64,000 nt of DNA from Cephalotrichum gorgonifer (Eukaryota > Ascomycota > Sordariomycetes > Microascales > Microascaceae): assembly GCA_900312665.1 (NCBI GenBank), contig ONZQ02000003.1, positions 516,648 through 580,647 of the forward strand, written 5' to 3'. Both the position numbers and the translations under genes were made by a program. Numbering within the stretch: the first letter of the stretch is position 1; each line of letters begins with the position of its first letter. Below, piece by piece: positions 10,530 to 23,151 of this stretch. The notes beneath the pieces were generated by a model, which had not been told where the DNA came from, searched no databases, and saw nothing but the letters and a program-made list of their open reading frames with translations.

Positions 10530-11850
10530 CTACCTCTTCTTCTTACCAACATCCAAGTTCGCCAACACCCCTTCCAGGGCCTTCGTAGCCCTCCTCTCCT
10601 GCCGCCGGATCGACCCGTTAAAGACCTCGGGGAGAACCACCGCGCTGTTAGCATGCTCCCTCGCGAAGCCCACGGCCGCCTCCCTCCCGCACTTCTCCTT
10701 CGTCAACCTCGCAGCCTTCGCAAGGAGATCCCGTCCGATACCCTCCCCCCTGTGCGACGCGCTCGTCGTCCACGCCCTGATAACACCCTTACCGCCCCGA
10801 AGGCCTAGGTGCCTACCCCTCCGCCGCCCATGTATGGGACTCGGTTCGAGTCTGAGGACCAGGGCACCCACTATCTCGTCTCCCATCCGCGCCCCGAGGA
10901 TGATGTCACGGTCGGTGCCGTTCCGGGGCGGGGAGTACGCGGGTATGACCTCCTCGGCGAGACGGCGGTACCCCACGGTGGCATAGTGCACGGCGAGGCC
11001 GTAGAGTGCCACGATAGCAGCACAGGCCATGATCGAGGTGGTGAGGTCGGGCCTCGTGGCGTGGAGGTAGCTGTAGCTGAGTGCGAGTGAGCCGGCGAGA
11101 CCCGAGATGCAAACAGGATGAAGGGCGAGGGAGAGGGCGGCCTGGGGACGCTGCTGGGACACGGAGTCGGCGACGAGCTGGAGGGCATCGGTCCTGGAGT
11201 CCGAGTCGTGGAGGACCTCGAGCGAGAGTTGGGGGATGTCATCGATGGGAACGAGTGGTGGGGTGGTGGCGAGCGGGGAGGTGATCTGTGGCGAGGAGGA
11301 CACCGGGAAGGACGAGGTCGGTTCCAGGATGGGAGTGTTAGCCTGGGATAGTGTTGACGGATTGATGGCGAGGTTTGCGCGGAGGAAAGTGAAGAAGGCT
11401 GTGATAAGTTGAGTGTTAGTCGTTGCTCTAGTTATTATCTTGGCCTTCATCCTTTGGATAGTTGTGGAATAACGGTTGGGAAATCGGGATGGCGGGGACA
11501 TAGTAGCCTCCGTAGATATCGTACTTGATGTCTTGCCATTCATTCTTCCTCCTTGGGATTTTTTTCCTTTATACATTGTGGAAGCAAAAGCAAATACCCT
11601 AGGGGAGGGGGATCCGTGTTCACTTTTGGATCCTTGCACCAACAAGAATGAAGCTCGAGGGAACACCAACTCAACCCCATACCAACATCGGGAGAGCAGT
11701 TCGTGACGTATGTAAACTCAATGAAAAAGGAAGGGACATCTTACCAGTGCTAGTCTTTAAAGCTGGGACGGAATTGAGTTTATCGACAATGCTGGGACTG
11801 CAGGTCCTGAGGTCGAGCTCGGGGACGGCCATGTGGCGTTGATAGTCCAT
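10530..11850 (-). CDS. Membrane-anchored GNAT-family acetyltransferase
   Basis: Two exons, 11850-11745 and 11398-10530, are joined across a 346-bp intron (GTAAGA donor, CACAG acceptor), giving 324 aa; the phase (one base plus two) closes exactly. Two hydrophobic segments lie at about residues 128-149 and 155-177 (PVCISGLAGSLALSYSY, IMACAAIVALYGLAVHYA). The GNAT core follows, with a beta strand at DEIVGALVLRLE and the acetyl-CoA-binding motif at about 241-270 (SHRGEGIGRDLLAKAARL, fitting R/Q-x-x-G-x-G). The family transfers acetyl from acetyl-CoA to an amine; the substrate here is unknown. The two membrane spans place the catalytic domain at a membrane. The intron contains an open frame that would fuse to exon 2, but the spliced N-terminus (MDYQRHMAVPELDLRTC) is the better model. 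Confidence 0.72.
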
Positions 11851-14800
11851 CTTGTAGGTAATGGCGGGAGGAAACGAGGTAACAGAAGTGGCCGGGTCTT
11901 AGATGCTGTGAAGGATATTGGGCATTTGCTTTGGAAGGTGAGAAAAAAAAATCCTGGGTATCTCGAAAAGAAGTGTGTTGAGCGTTCCTCGATGCGGTGT
12001 GCTGATAACAGATGTACTCTGGAGGGATGTTTATATCTTTCCCAAGTTCCAAGGCAGGCCGAAGTGGAGGGGGCAGATATAGGAAGGGGATCTTCAAAGG
12101 TCCGACGACGATTATATATATGTCCCTTGGAATTCTATGATCCGCAGCGGATTTCCTCAAGAAACGGGTTGGCCGGGATGGAATGCTGGCAGTTCACCTA
12201 CTCCGCTCAAGTTGTCTGAGCTTGAAAGATGGAGGCGGGAAGAACGGGAAAGGTAATATGGAATGGAATGGGTAGAAGGAAAAATCGACGCTCCGGGCGA
12301 CGGCTTAGTTTGAGAAGTGAAACCTGGTAGAACGGATGAACGTCCAAGAAAAGAGATAAAACCAACTGATATAAAGAAAATCCCGTTGGAAGGGAAAGGG
12401 TGGTGTGGTGTACTATGGTGTGTGGTGTGTGGTGTTGGTTGGAAGCGGACCACACACACCAGGGCAAGGCATGCATGGATATCTGTGGCGACGGAGAAGG
12501 AAAGACAGAAGGGATCTACCTTTTCGACGGGGCTACTTCGCTGGGGATCTACTTCGTACATCGAAAATGATCGACTACCGACCATTCGTTTGGGTTTCCC
12601 TGTCTGCTCGAAACACTCTCCAACCCATTTTTGGAAACCCCGGCGAACGTCCCTGAGGGGGTCCGTCCGACCTGCCCCCGGTCTAGGTTTCGTTTACCCA
12701 CCCCCTTAGATCCCTCCTCCATCTGATCCGTCCCGCCTCCTCGCGCACACACCTTGACGTTGACCGGTGGCCGTTAGTGGCGGTTGGTGGCGGTTGGTGG
12801 TCGAGTAGTCGGGTGGTCGGGCGGTCGATGGGACGATAAGGTTACGTTAGATGGGGGCCAATGGATGTTTGATGGGCGGGCGTTTCGGTGACTTTGGGCG
12901 GGGAGTGGAGACTACATGTTTGACGGAATACTTGGCGGAGCATGCACGAAGGCGGGCTAATGGGTGGCTGCAACATATTCCTCCCCGAGTGGACGGGGCC
13001 TACTCTAGTACGAGCCAACCGTGAGCGATAACGTGCCCCCCACCCTTTCCAAATGCAGGTATGGCTGAATGGGACTGGAGACCAATGCATTCACGCGCAT
13101 GAGAGAGCGCGCGTTCTCGCATCATTTGGGAGGGGGGGAAGGGTGCTTCGAGGTTGGTTTCTGGGATTCGGGTGGCTCGTGACGGGCGCTTGATAGGTAA
13201 ATTGGTAGGTAGAGTGGGGGGAAGGAGGGAGGGGTTAAGTTTCTTCCGAAAAAAAGCTTGGTACAACTACTATGGTGGCGGGGGTATTCAATATGGAATG
13301 TCATGGGCTGGGGGCTGGGGGGCGGGGGAGCTGCGGCAGCTTGTAAGAGCTATCGTCATGTCTAGAATAATGCTCCTCCTCTGGAATTGCAGATCGGGGA
13401 ATGTGGCCATCCGTTTTGGTCACTGGTAGCCGTGGTTAATGCCGATCGGGCGGGGTGGATTCTAAGGATGATACGGAGGAGGGGAGTTTATCGGCTGACA
13501 GGACATGGTGTCGTATTGACCTGAAACGAGCGCGGTTGTTTCCCTTGGCCGAGGGCTGCAGGGTAACATGCATGGGAAGTGCAAACCTTGTATTCTAGGC
13601 GAGTCTGATCCCAAGGACTTCGAAACTCACACATGGTGGGCGATGCGTCTCACCAGCCGCAGCTACCTATCGGTGTTGGTTGGCCGTGCCCGTTGATCTG
13701 CACGTGCGCCGAAAAAGAGCGACCAAGATGGCGAAATCCCTCCCGTCTTCGAGTTGCGGTGAACAACGTGGTCCGTCTTTCTTTCACACATTACGCGTAC
13801 TTTGCATGCGATATTTAGCGACACACACACACACACACCACCCTTTCAATGCGTTCATGCCGATAATAGGCTTCATGCCAGAGGCTGGTAGAATCCCCAC
13901 TCTTCACCCCCGATCCGTTCTCCTCGAGTCAATAGTTCGAAAACATGCTCAACGGGTACCCATGCTCCACATATGTGGGGTGAGGGTGAGTTTCGGACGT
14001 CGTCTGCTTGTAGACCTGCCGTCAGACTAGGCCGAGTGGGGCGACCCTTCTGTGGAGCACGGCGGCAGAAGTTGCCAGTCCTGTGCCCTTCCCCAAACGC
14101 TCGCCAAGGCCGTCGGGCGTTGAGCCAGTGTCAGAGTTAGAGGCAGGCTTAGCCCCTGTCGTGGGAGCGTGCTCATACGGGGTAACACGATTTGTTTCTT
14201 TGTCGCAGAGTATGCGGGTATCTTCTTTCGCTCCGTCTGTGCTCCTACATGGGGATGGTGATGATCACCGAGGCGAAGCGAGGATGGAGAAGCGTGCTTG
14301 TCCTCGTATTGGTGGGATTGGCTGAAAAAAAAAGCTGTTCTTGTATGATGGCGTGCTGTGGATGAAAGTATATCTCGGAGGTTGGACAGGTCGAACCCCC
14401 CATTTGGCGCGGCTGCCTCTTGACCAGAAGATCTATGGACTTGTATTCCCTACGGCAATGCTGAGTGCTCGTAGTGTTGACGCCACTTGGTGGATGCTAC
14501 CAATCGGAACGGGACTGGAAGATGGTGCTCCTCAGGACAACAGGCAGCCCGAGGCGGGGCAAACGGGATGGAAGGGCAGGCATTAGCTTGCTTGAAGAAC
14601 CGTTTTCACTCCCTCCGTCGCCCGGGACACATGTTCCGTCTAGGTGATGAGGAAAGTAACGGCCTGCAGTCGGTGTGACCTGAGCTTGAGAAGGAAAGAT
14701 CTAGCTCTAATTAGCTCATGGCCATCCTCCGATGATGTTTCCTCCCCTAGGCTTTCTGGATGACAAGAAGCTTGCTTGCACTGTACTCATGTGGAGTGAA

Positions 14801-16369
14801 GCTAGTAGCTGGCATTAGTTGTCATGCTTCTGGTGGACTACTCACACACTGGTACTGTACGAACTACGAAGCCACGGCAACCTATCATCCGGACGGCGGT
14901 TCGGTTCTCCAAGAGGTTCTTTATATGATCAGAGGGCTGGCTGGACCACCAAGAATTTCGATATACTACTATAGGTCCTTGTGCAAAATACATTCCTCTG
15001 CCCACACTCCATTTCGGTTTCCGCCAGCTGACGGCAGAAGAGAAGAATGGAGTTTGTCTTGAGTCCTGGGAATGGTCACCCATGCACGAGACGGGACAAG
15101 AGATGTGGGACAAGCAAAACACTCGATAAGAGGACCTAAGATTTGACGGTCATCACCCACCAAATAGATAATGATGAGGAAAATAATGGGCGTGGTGGCG
15201 GATGAAGGCTCACAAGGGGCGGTGATGTGGCTGTGTTGGGTTAAGTATTGACCCTACATGTACTTTAGTATTGAATGTTGTTTGTTCACTACATATCCGC
15301 CCACCCACCCGGAGTCCTCCGCTCTCCATTCCCCATCTGACAATTAGGTAAGGGCCATCGTCCAACCATTGTCGAGTTGGAGTTGGGATCTGTACTCGTA
15401 CTTGTACATACATGTTTTGGGACTGTGTCCACAAGTATGGGCACTTTAGCTCTGCTTGTCCGGAGGGGGGGATCATACGCGGTAATACGGAGTACGGCGC
15501 ACGAGTAGTGGTACGATCTCGTGTGTGGCCCGGAAGCCCAGAAACGCCCAGAGCTCAGATCCCGGTAGCCTGGCCATGCAGGACTCCCCCCACCCCGGCT
15601 TGTCCTCGCCCAGAGTACTCCGTAGACCCACTTGGGAAACATTGCCAGGCTGATTCGGAATCTGCCTTGAGACTGACTGTCCTGTCTTGGCTCTTTGTGA
15701 CTGGCCGCTTTCTTGTCCGGCTGCTGCCTTCTGTACGGCACTGATCCGATCGAATTCGTCGAGGACTAGGCGTGTCTGCTATTCGTAAGTCACCCTTGGA
15801 CCCTAGGCTTCAATCTTTTGGCCGCAGCTTGAAGCTCAAAGCTCACAGCTCGCAGCTCAGAGTTCCGCTGTATTACGTGGAAGCATCATCGCTTGTGATA
15901 ACCCCAGACAGCCGCGCTACAAACCTTTCCTATCCATCTCCTCTTATCCGGTGTATTTACATTTTTTTTTGGCGAGAGTCCCATTCGGGTCATCACCCCT
16001 GTCCCCTGTCCTGTGGCCCACCGCGCACTCGCCTTGCTCTTGCTTGCCCTGTTCGTCCCCTCCGCTGCAGCTGTCGTAATCCACTCCAACCCCGCAGGTC
16101 CCTCCTTCCCGCACCTCCCGCAAGTCCTACGTCGTATTAGCTGTGCTACTGAGTCCTAAATCTTGTCTGACCTCCCTCCCGTCCCTCCGACTGGGTGCAT
16201 TATTTGTCCCGAGGTCGTCGACTACGACCCTTCTCATAACCCACACTGAATAAGCCTTTTCTTGCCACAAGCGCATCGAACACGGTTTTGACGATGGGCC
16301 AGGATCCAAAGCATCTTTGAAATCTTATTGTTTGCTATCGTTGCCCGCCTTTCGCCTTTGCCAATCGCC
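11851..16369. other. Gene-poor 4.5-kb divergent intergenic region
   Basis: The stretch between the GNAT gene (-) and the C2H2 gene (+) has no frame with convincing coding character on either strand. Visible content: GT-rich simple sequence near 12405-12440, TGGCGGTTGG tandem units near 12776-12805, an (AC)9 microsatellite at 13821-13838, and TACTCGTACTTGTAC, ACAAGTATGG and TACGGAGTAC-type motifs at 15393-15625. The last 400 bases before 16370 are pyrimidine-rich, as in long fungal leaders. It may hold an extended promoter, a long 5' UTR or a non-coding RNA. I cannot tell which. Confidence 0.4.
13821..13838. repeat. (AC)9 microsatellite
   Basis: Nine uninterrupted AC dinucleotides lie within the gene-poor region. 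It is a simple sequence repeat with no coding context. Confidence 0.9.
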
Positions 16370-19300
16370 ATGGACCCAGAGAAACGTCGTCAGTCGCTCT
16401 CCTTGAGCAAGGACGACTCGGCCCCAGGCCCCTCGGCCTTCTCAGCCCTACGCACCTCTACTCGGTCGCCGTCCTTTCGTCGCTTCCAGAGTCTGAGGAA
16501 GTCGAGGTCTTCGTCGGTTTCCACGGCCGACTCCATCTCCATTCACTCGACCCACTCTACCGAGTCCCATTTTAATTCACAGTCGTCCTGCGTGTAAGTA
16601 TTCGTTTCGATCATCCCACTATTGGTGGTGGCTCGCATGCATAGTCTTTGTAAGACCCCGGCGAGATCTCGAGCTAAGTTAGGATGCTACCCCTCTAGGA
16701 CGCGAGACATCCCCCACGATGAGTGCGCATTCTACCGCTTCATGGTGTGGGTTGCCGTGAAGCGCAATGAATCCGTACGGATGACCCCGGGCGACCGTCT
16801 GCAGTGCCCTCTCCTGCACTGTAGGAAGAGGTTCGTAAATCATGAGCTGATGCTCCGGCACCTCTACACCTGCGACGCCTTGGAATCGGGGGAGTACTGG
16901 TGTTACGATTGCGACCGATCCGAGCGCTTCACCGACGCGAAATGCAAGCGCTGCCTCGGCCATCCGACCAAGCGGCGCAAGATGTTGTCCATGGCCAAGA
17001 ACTTCTTCACAACACTCGGCCACAAGTCGAGGAAGGACACCCTCCTGAAGCCACTACCAGAAGATGACGCGCTGCACCCCCCGCCTAGCTATGACTCTCT
17101 GGACCTTCAACTCGCGAACGAGCTTTGTTCGACGGTGGAGATACATGAGATCGACTCGAGGGAGGTGGATCCTAACGCTCCAGCAGTACTTGTTCATACG
17201 AGACCGCCGATACAGAATCCGAATCCGAGCCTCCCACCCGAACCCGAGCCGTCCTTATTCCTTTCTAACATGATACAACAGCCCACGCCACCCTTCGTCT
17301 CCCCCGCCGAGTTGGACACCAGGATGTCACTCGCTGACCCCCATGAGAGCTCGGTGGCGAGCTGGATCAACGACCCCATGGCGTATGTGCCGTCCGAGGC
17401 CTCGGACAGTCGGCACTCGATGGAGGAGCGCCGGATGAAAACTCGCAGCAAGACACTGGCACCTAGCTCCTCGCTTAGGTCAAACGCCAGTAACTCGAGC
17501 ACCAACACTGCGAACACCTCCACCAGTACAGACAGCACCGACAGCACCAACACGGTGAGCACGGGAATATCATCGTCAGCATGGAGTGACCCCTGGACGG
17601 CCATCTCTGGGATGGACACCGACCTGGAGTCTCCGATTTCCAACCTTCTCTGTCCCTCGAGATTCGACGGCAAGGATATGAGCATGGGGCTGTACGACAA
17701 TGCCTTCGATGGCGACATCTTTATGCAGGACCTCATATCGGAGCTCCCTGCCGACTTACCTCTTCTTGGGTCGCTTCCTACCTCTGCGGATCTCGATGAT
17801 CTCTCATTCGCAAACCCAATAGCGAAGACCCCTGAATCGGGCATGCCCGTGCGTGGCAACGCTGCCGGGTTGTCGAATGTGCTAGATATCACACCAAACC
17901 TTTCTACATCCGCCGTCACTTCTCCAGAGCTACCGCCACCATTACCATCCTTTATCGGGCCGTCCTCCCTGGTGGAAACGATATGGGAAACATTACAAAC
18001 CCACACTTCTTCTTCCGAGTCAAGGCTGCTACCTATGACGACCAACAATCTTGCGGCACAGTTTTTATTACTAGATTCTCGGACAGTGGCATCCTATGGC
18101 CATGCTACCTTGAAGACGATACTACTCGGTCGCCCACCTGAATCTTCGCTCCATCTTCTTTGCTATGTCCATGTTGCCTACTCCTACTTCCTCGTCGTCC
18201 ACGAAGACAAGGCCGCCGCCCACTCGAAAGAGCTTTTCGCCCAGGCGTTGAACTACGCTAACATGTTCGCCATCCCATCTCGGGTCGAGTACCTGGAGAT
18301 TGCGCGAGCGATCTGGGAACCTGACGATATCGGCGTGGGTACTGTTAAAAACGATGTACCTTCACAATCTCGATTCACCGATAACCCATTCTTGGTCTCC
18401 TCGCCTGGGAAGGGCAAGGAGCTGAGTAACAGGCCGGGTCAAAGCCTTGGAGAAGGTGACGTCCTGCTTGGCGTTGCGCAGTACCTGCTCGACGGTGAGT
18501 TGATATTAGATCCAAACCGGCCCCTTTCTTTCCGCTTCCTTCCTTTACTGACTCTTCAACCAGAATTTGAGTGCGCGATTCTACCTGCCAATGCTCCCGG
18601 TTCTCTGGAAGTCCTATCACCAGACCTCTGGGCCTCGCATGTCGTGGAAGCAGGCTTCATGTCCTCTGCCGATGCATATGCGGCTCTCCGGAACACGATT
18701 GGCGGCATCGTGAATGTCACAAGCCAACTGTTCAGCTCCAGTCCCGATTTGATCTCTTCTCTCCAGTTTGTCAACGAGCGTGTTACCAAGGGTTATATCT
18801 CAACGGTTCGGCGAGTGGAGCTTGAGCTGCTTCAAGCGGCACGTGTAAGTGACTACAACCATCTTGTGATTATGGCCGCACCACGTTATGCTAACATTTA
18901 CCTGACAATCGCGTAGGGATATCTACCCTTGGCAGCATTTATAACCCAGTTCGCACCCTTCGTTCGGCAACAGTGTGACATACTCTACTCCACCCACGCC
19001 ACCAGCTTGGCATGTCGGAGCACCCACTACGGCCAAGTCATTGATCTTATAGAATCAATGATACCCAGCACTGCGCCTACCGATAACGCTCGGAAGTTAC
19101 CTGCTACGAGCGATCTAAGCGAGTTCTTGTATACCCTAGACACCCCATTCCCCAGCGACAATGGCAACATTTCACCCACACATACTAGCTTAGCACAGAC
19201 TGTTTCACCTACAGCCTCTCCTTCTTCTTCCTCTTCCTCTTCTTCTTCTAATGGTGCTTCGGGCTCCACCATGTCCCCAGGACAGCCATCGCCACAGATC

Positions 19301-19642
19301 GATCGGCAAGATGGGCCTTCCTCGAACGCCTCACCGGCGCATAGCGAACGGAGCGACGCCGAAGGGCGGGCTACCGCGGAGAAGGTGGAAGCGGACGTCT
19401 GCTGCGAGCTCTGCGGCTACAGGCCCACGGGTCACCCCCAGTGGTTCAAGGGTAGCATGATGAAGCACAAGAAACACATGCATTCCGCCGCACCCCCGCA
19501 GATCTTCCAATGCCCATTCCCGGGCTGCACGAGCCGGTACAAGAACCGACAAGATAATCTGAGGCAGCATCAGCTAGAGAAGGGCCACTTTGTTGATGGG
19601 GAGGAGGTGTCTAGGAGGCCGAGTAAGAGGAAGAAGATATAG
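16370..19642 (+). CDS. Large C2H2 zinc-finger protein, putative transcription factor
   Basis: Four exons, 16370-16593, 16699-18494, 18564-18844 and 18917-19642, join in phase, giving 1008 aa. Intron 2 (69 bp, GTGAGT...CAG) is in frame without a stop and is called from its splice signals. The N-terminus is Ser/Arg-rich. A C2H2-like unit lies at residues 111-133 (CPLLHCRKRFVNHELMLRHL), followed by a Cys-rich segment (WCYDCDRSERFTDAKCKRC) and a basic stretch (HPTKRRKM). A long Ser/Thr/Pro-rich middle contains a Ser/Asn/Thr run. A helical region near residues 580-800 resembles fungal transcription-factor middle regions. Two more fingers lie near the C-terminus, about 930-1000 (CCELCGYRPTG, CPFPGCTSRYKNRQDNLRQH), ending in the basic RRPSKRKKI. 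DNA binding in the nucleus is inferred; target genes and orthologue are not recognised. Confidence 0.82.
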
Positions 19643-21212
19643 GGGGTTGATTGTTCACTCACCCCCCTTCTGGTGTAGAGGTAGCTGGGCCTACCTCCTT
19701 CCTTCATTTTTCTTCTAATTCTTTCTTTTTAATCGAGGGTGTTTTGGATCCTCTTTTCGGGTGGGTTTGGGATGATATGATACCATTTTCTGGCGCATAG
19801 GGATATTAGGGATATACCTGGCATTGAGTAGCTTGGATAGGCTGCTCTTATTAGGCCATGGACTGGTTTTACACTGACAATGAATTGTGCTGCCCGCGCA
19901 GCCTTGCACCCACGAGAGAACAATGACTCTGGCTCCGTCTCGTGGATTCATTGGTTGAGATGACAGGTGGTGGTGACTTTGTCGGATTGACAGGGATGCA
20001 TGGGTGAAACAAGATGAATTGAGCCCTTGTTGCCTGTACTGGCACTTGTACTTATACTTGTACACACACCCATCCCTGCGTTTTGTGTACAAGTATGGTT
20101 GTCCTCGGGCTGAAATCATGCATGGCCTGGACTGCAACTAACAAAATAGCTCGTAGCAAGGGGATTTATATCGCCTTCCTGGGACGCGAAGCCACGTGCT
20201 CCGGCCTTGAGCGGCGTGGGTGGTTAATGCCATGCTTCAAGTCCACTCAGTCGCAGTTGGTATGCGATGACTCGTGTCAACATCCCCCCGATACCTGGGC
20301 TTGGGAAACGGGAATCGGTAGATAGGTTTTGGAGGTAGAACTTTGTACAAGCACCTACTTGTAATTGGTACCCCACCCCGGTAAGTCAATCTGCAGGAAT
20401 ACGAGGCGAAAGATCGCACTGTCAAGGCGGCAGGGGAAGTACGAGTACCTTGACATTCTCCAGGGGAGGTACCTTGAGGTTCTCCACGTCCGCTAGAATA
20501 CAAGGTAGGACTAATGCAATTGTGGACAAGCCGTAAGGAGTTAGGCGCCTGGTATACTATATTTGGCCAGGGACTGATGTATGAGATACTTCCGCCTCGG
20601 AGCCATGTCCTGGCACATATTAGTACCCGGGCCGTCTCCACGTCGTGACTAGGGGGCGTCTCGTTGGAAGACAATCGCACGCTAAATGGGTACCTCCTCT
20701 GGATAAGAGACAGTGTTTATCGCCACCTCCACTGGTCGAACGGATTGGGCGTGGAGAGAAGGCTTGTTATTGGCCACCTAACACCCTTGACCCAGTGTTT
20801 TTCGGAGGCAGCGGCTGGCCATTTTGGGGGTCCAAGCGTTTTCCCACACCAGCCCAACCCGAAACTTTCCTTCTTCACTCCCTCCACCCTCCAGGTTCCC
20901 CCTTCGCTTTGCCTTTCTCGACACCTCCCACAAAACCGGCGAAAAAAACACAACCCCAAGCCCACATCAACCCACACCCCAAGCGGTCCACACCCTCCCC
21001 CCTTCTCATTACTCTGTATTCACCCCCGAGGGTTTCCTGTGCGGGCAACGACGCACTGCAAGCCCATCTTCAACCATCGCTAGGATTACCAAACCTTAAA
21101 AGAGACATTAGTGTTTCCCCCCTTGCCTTTCTTCCTTTGTCCTGCTTTCCCCGCTTCGTAAGGCTCTTCCCGGCTCCCGGCTCCCGGCTCGCAGCCATCG
21201 CCGTCCGCCATC
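19643..21212. other. Intergenic region upstream of the FAR1-domain gene
   Basis: A 1.57-kb region with repeated ACTTGTAC/GTACAAGTA-type motifs (20043-20105, 20344-20372) and GTACCTTGA-like repeats near 20450-20480. Frames of up to 200 codons at 20645-21253 run into the following gene in another frame and are proline-rich leader composition, so they are not called. The last 350 bases are probably a long 5' UTR. Confidence 0.4.
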
Positions 21213-23151
21213 ATGTCCGCCCTGGGGCAGTCGGGATCCGCCGCCCATCCTAGCTTGACCTTCCCCGGCGGCATGCGACGCAATACTGCCTTCCAGCCAA
21301 ACCATGCCCCTTCCCAGAACAAGGCATCTCCTGTTCCTCACGCCGCTTCACCATACCAGCAGCAGGCCTACGCACCCCAGCAAGCTCCGCAAGCCGCGTA
21401 CCCTCATCACCTCTTTAACCAGGGTGGCGTGAACGGAAATGTTGGCAACGCGGCGGGCCGAGGGCCTCAGAGCCACGTCCCTGCCGTCGTCCAGGCGAGG
21501 CAGCGGGCGGCGCCCTCCCGACAGCAGACACCGTCGATGATGTACGGGCAGCAGCAAATGACCCAGCCTATGCACAACGAGAGCATCATGTCCCACCAAG
21601 CTCACCAAGCTCACCAGTCCCATCAACCACATCAGCCGCATCAAACCCTCCAGCATCAACCCCACCCCAGCCATCAGCCTCATCCTTCCCACCAAGCGCC
21701 GCAGAGCCATGCCGCGCATCAGACGCAGCAGCAGCAGCACCAGGTGGCGGCTGCGGCGGCCCACCAGGTGCACCAGGTCGCTACCCATCAATCGTTAGCA
21801 CACCAGGGGCACCATGTCGCCCACCATACTCACCAGGCGCAGCAGTCCCATCAAGCACATCAACAAGCCCAGCAAGCCCAGCAAGCCCAGCAGGCGCAGC
21901 AGGCCCAACAAGCCCAGCAGGCGCAGCAGGCGCAGCAAGCCCAGCAAGCTCAACAAGCCCAGCAAGCCCACCAGGCGGCCGCTCACCAGGTGCATCAGGC
22001 GCACCAGGCACAGCAGGCACACCAGGCGCAACAGGTGCAGCAGGTGCAGCAAGCTCGGTCACAGGCGACACCGACTCCCACGATCGCCCATCAACCACAA
22101 CCTCAGAAGCAAGTCCAAGTCCCTGTCCAGACCAAGGCTACTGTTAAGCCGCAAAGGCCCGAGACCCCTGTGCAGCAGCAGGAACAGCATGCACCGGATG
22201 TTATGGATGAGAGCCATGCCGATAACGGCGACGATAATAGCACCCTGGACTCCAAGCTTGGGCCCGATTCGCCCTTCGTGCCACGCCAGCCGATGGGAGC
22301 GATGATGTCCGCGCCCCCTGAGGGTGGAAGTTATCCCTCATTGGAGGCTGTTCATAAAAGTGTTCTTCAATACTGCACGTCTGTCGGCTATGCTATTGTC
22401 ATTGGCAGGTCCAAGAAGACCGTCCCCGGACTCAAGAAGGTTCTCTTTGTATGCGATCGCGCCGGAAAGCCTCCCAATCGCGTCAGCCAGGAGGCGCGCA
22501 AGCGCAAGACCTCGTCTCGCAAATGCGACTGCCCCTTCGGCTTCTTCGCCATCGAGCAGAGGACCCAGTGGACGATTCGGTACCGGCCCGACCTCCAGCA
22601 CCTCGAGCACAACCACGGCCCCAGTGACAGCCCGCTTAACCACCCGGCGGCACGGAAGTTGGACAGTAAGATGGTGGCGGCGGTCAAGTCGTTGAAAGAA
22701 AATGGTATGTTCCACTCCCCTCTAGCATGTCCCTATTAACAATTTCTCGTCCTAACCAGGTCCAGGTGTCGGGGTCAGCCAGACGCTCGAGATCCTGCAA
22801 GGCGAGAACCCGCACGCCGCGATCCTGCCGAGGGATATATACAACGCGCGAGCAGCGATCAACCGAAATCCCCAGAAGGTGGAGACCGACCTTGCGGAGA
22901 ACCGACCGGCGATATACAGCAAGCCGCAGCCGACACCCGAGGAGCGGATTCGGTCCGATCTCCGACGGGAGCTGGCCAAGACAAGGGCCGACCTCGAGAA
23001 GATAACAGAGGAGAGCAAGAAAGAAATTGAGGCGTTGAAGGCTGTGATTGCGGATAAGAATCAGCAAATTGAGAAGTTCGAGATGTTTATCGACATTTGC
23101 AATCAGAGGGTCATGGCTCAGCGGCACCGGATCGGTGAGGAGGGCTCATGA
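21213..23151 (+). CDS. FAR1-type DNA-binding-domain protein with His/Gln/Ala repeat
   Basis: Two exons, 21213-22704 and 22760-23151, give 627 aa across a 55-bp intron. Residues about 128-282 are an extreme low-complexity region of HQ, HQA and QQA units. A FAR1/WRKY-GCM1-like zinc-binding domain occupies about 374-471: it opens with SYPSLEAVHKSVLQYCTSVG, continues with VLFVCDRAGK and RKCDCPFGFFA, and ends in LEHNHGPS, with Cys and His ligands visible. The family fold derives from Mutator-like transposases, but no DDE catalytic region is present, so this looks like a stand-alone, domesticated DNA-binding protein. Exon 2 encodes a segment beginning GVGVSQTLEILQGENPHAAI and a C-terminal coiled coil at about 560-620. 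Nuclear regulatory function is inferred; targets unknown. Confidence 0.82.
21595..22056 (+). repeat. CAG-rich coding repeat (HQ/QA units)
   Basis: Tandem CACCAG, CATCAA and CAGCAAGCC-type units encode His-Gln and Gln-Gln-Ala repeats inside the FAR1-domain gene. The most regular part is 21860-21975, a 9-bp CAGCAAGCC/CAGCAGGCG array. Codon choice varies between units, so the tract is not one recent expansion. Confidence 0.85.

Noticed and set aside
11399..11744. Possible N-terminal extension of the GNAT protein through the first intron
   Set aside because: Splice sites join a better N-terminal exon in exact phase, and the intronic stretch has low-complexity Lys/Ser/Thr composition.
14360..14420. 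GGTCGAACCCCCC resembling a tRNA T-arm
   Set aside because: No acceptor stem, anticodon arm or D-arm could be folded around it on either strand.
20645..21253. 202-codon plus frame ahead of the FAR1-domain gene
   Set aside because: Its 3' end overlaps the true gene in another phase, and composition is that of a pyrimidine/C-rich leader.
21781..22098. Leu/Gly/Pro-rich minus-strand frames opposite the Q-repeat
   Set aside because: They are direct antisense translation of the CAG-rich repeat.
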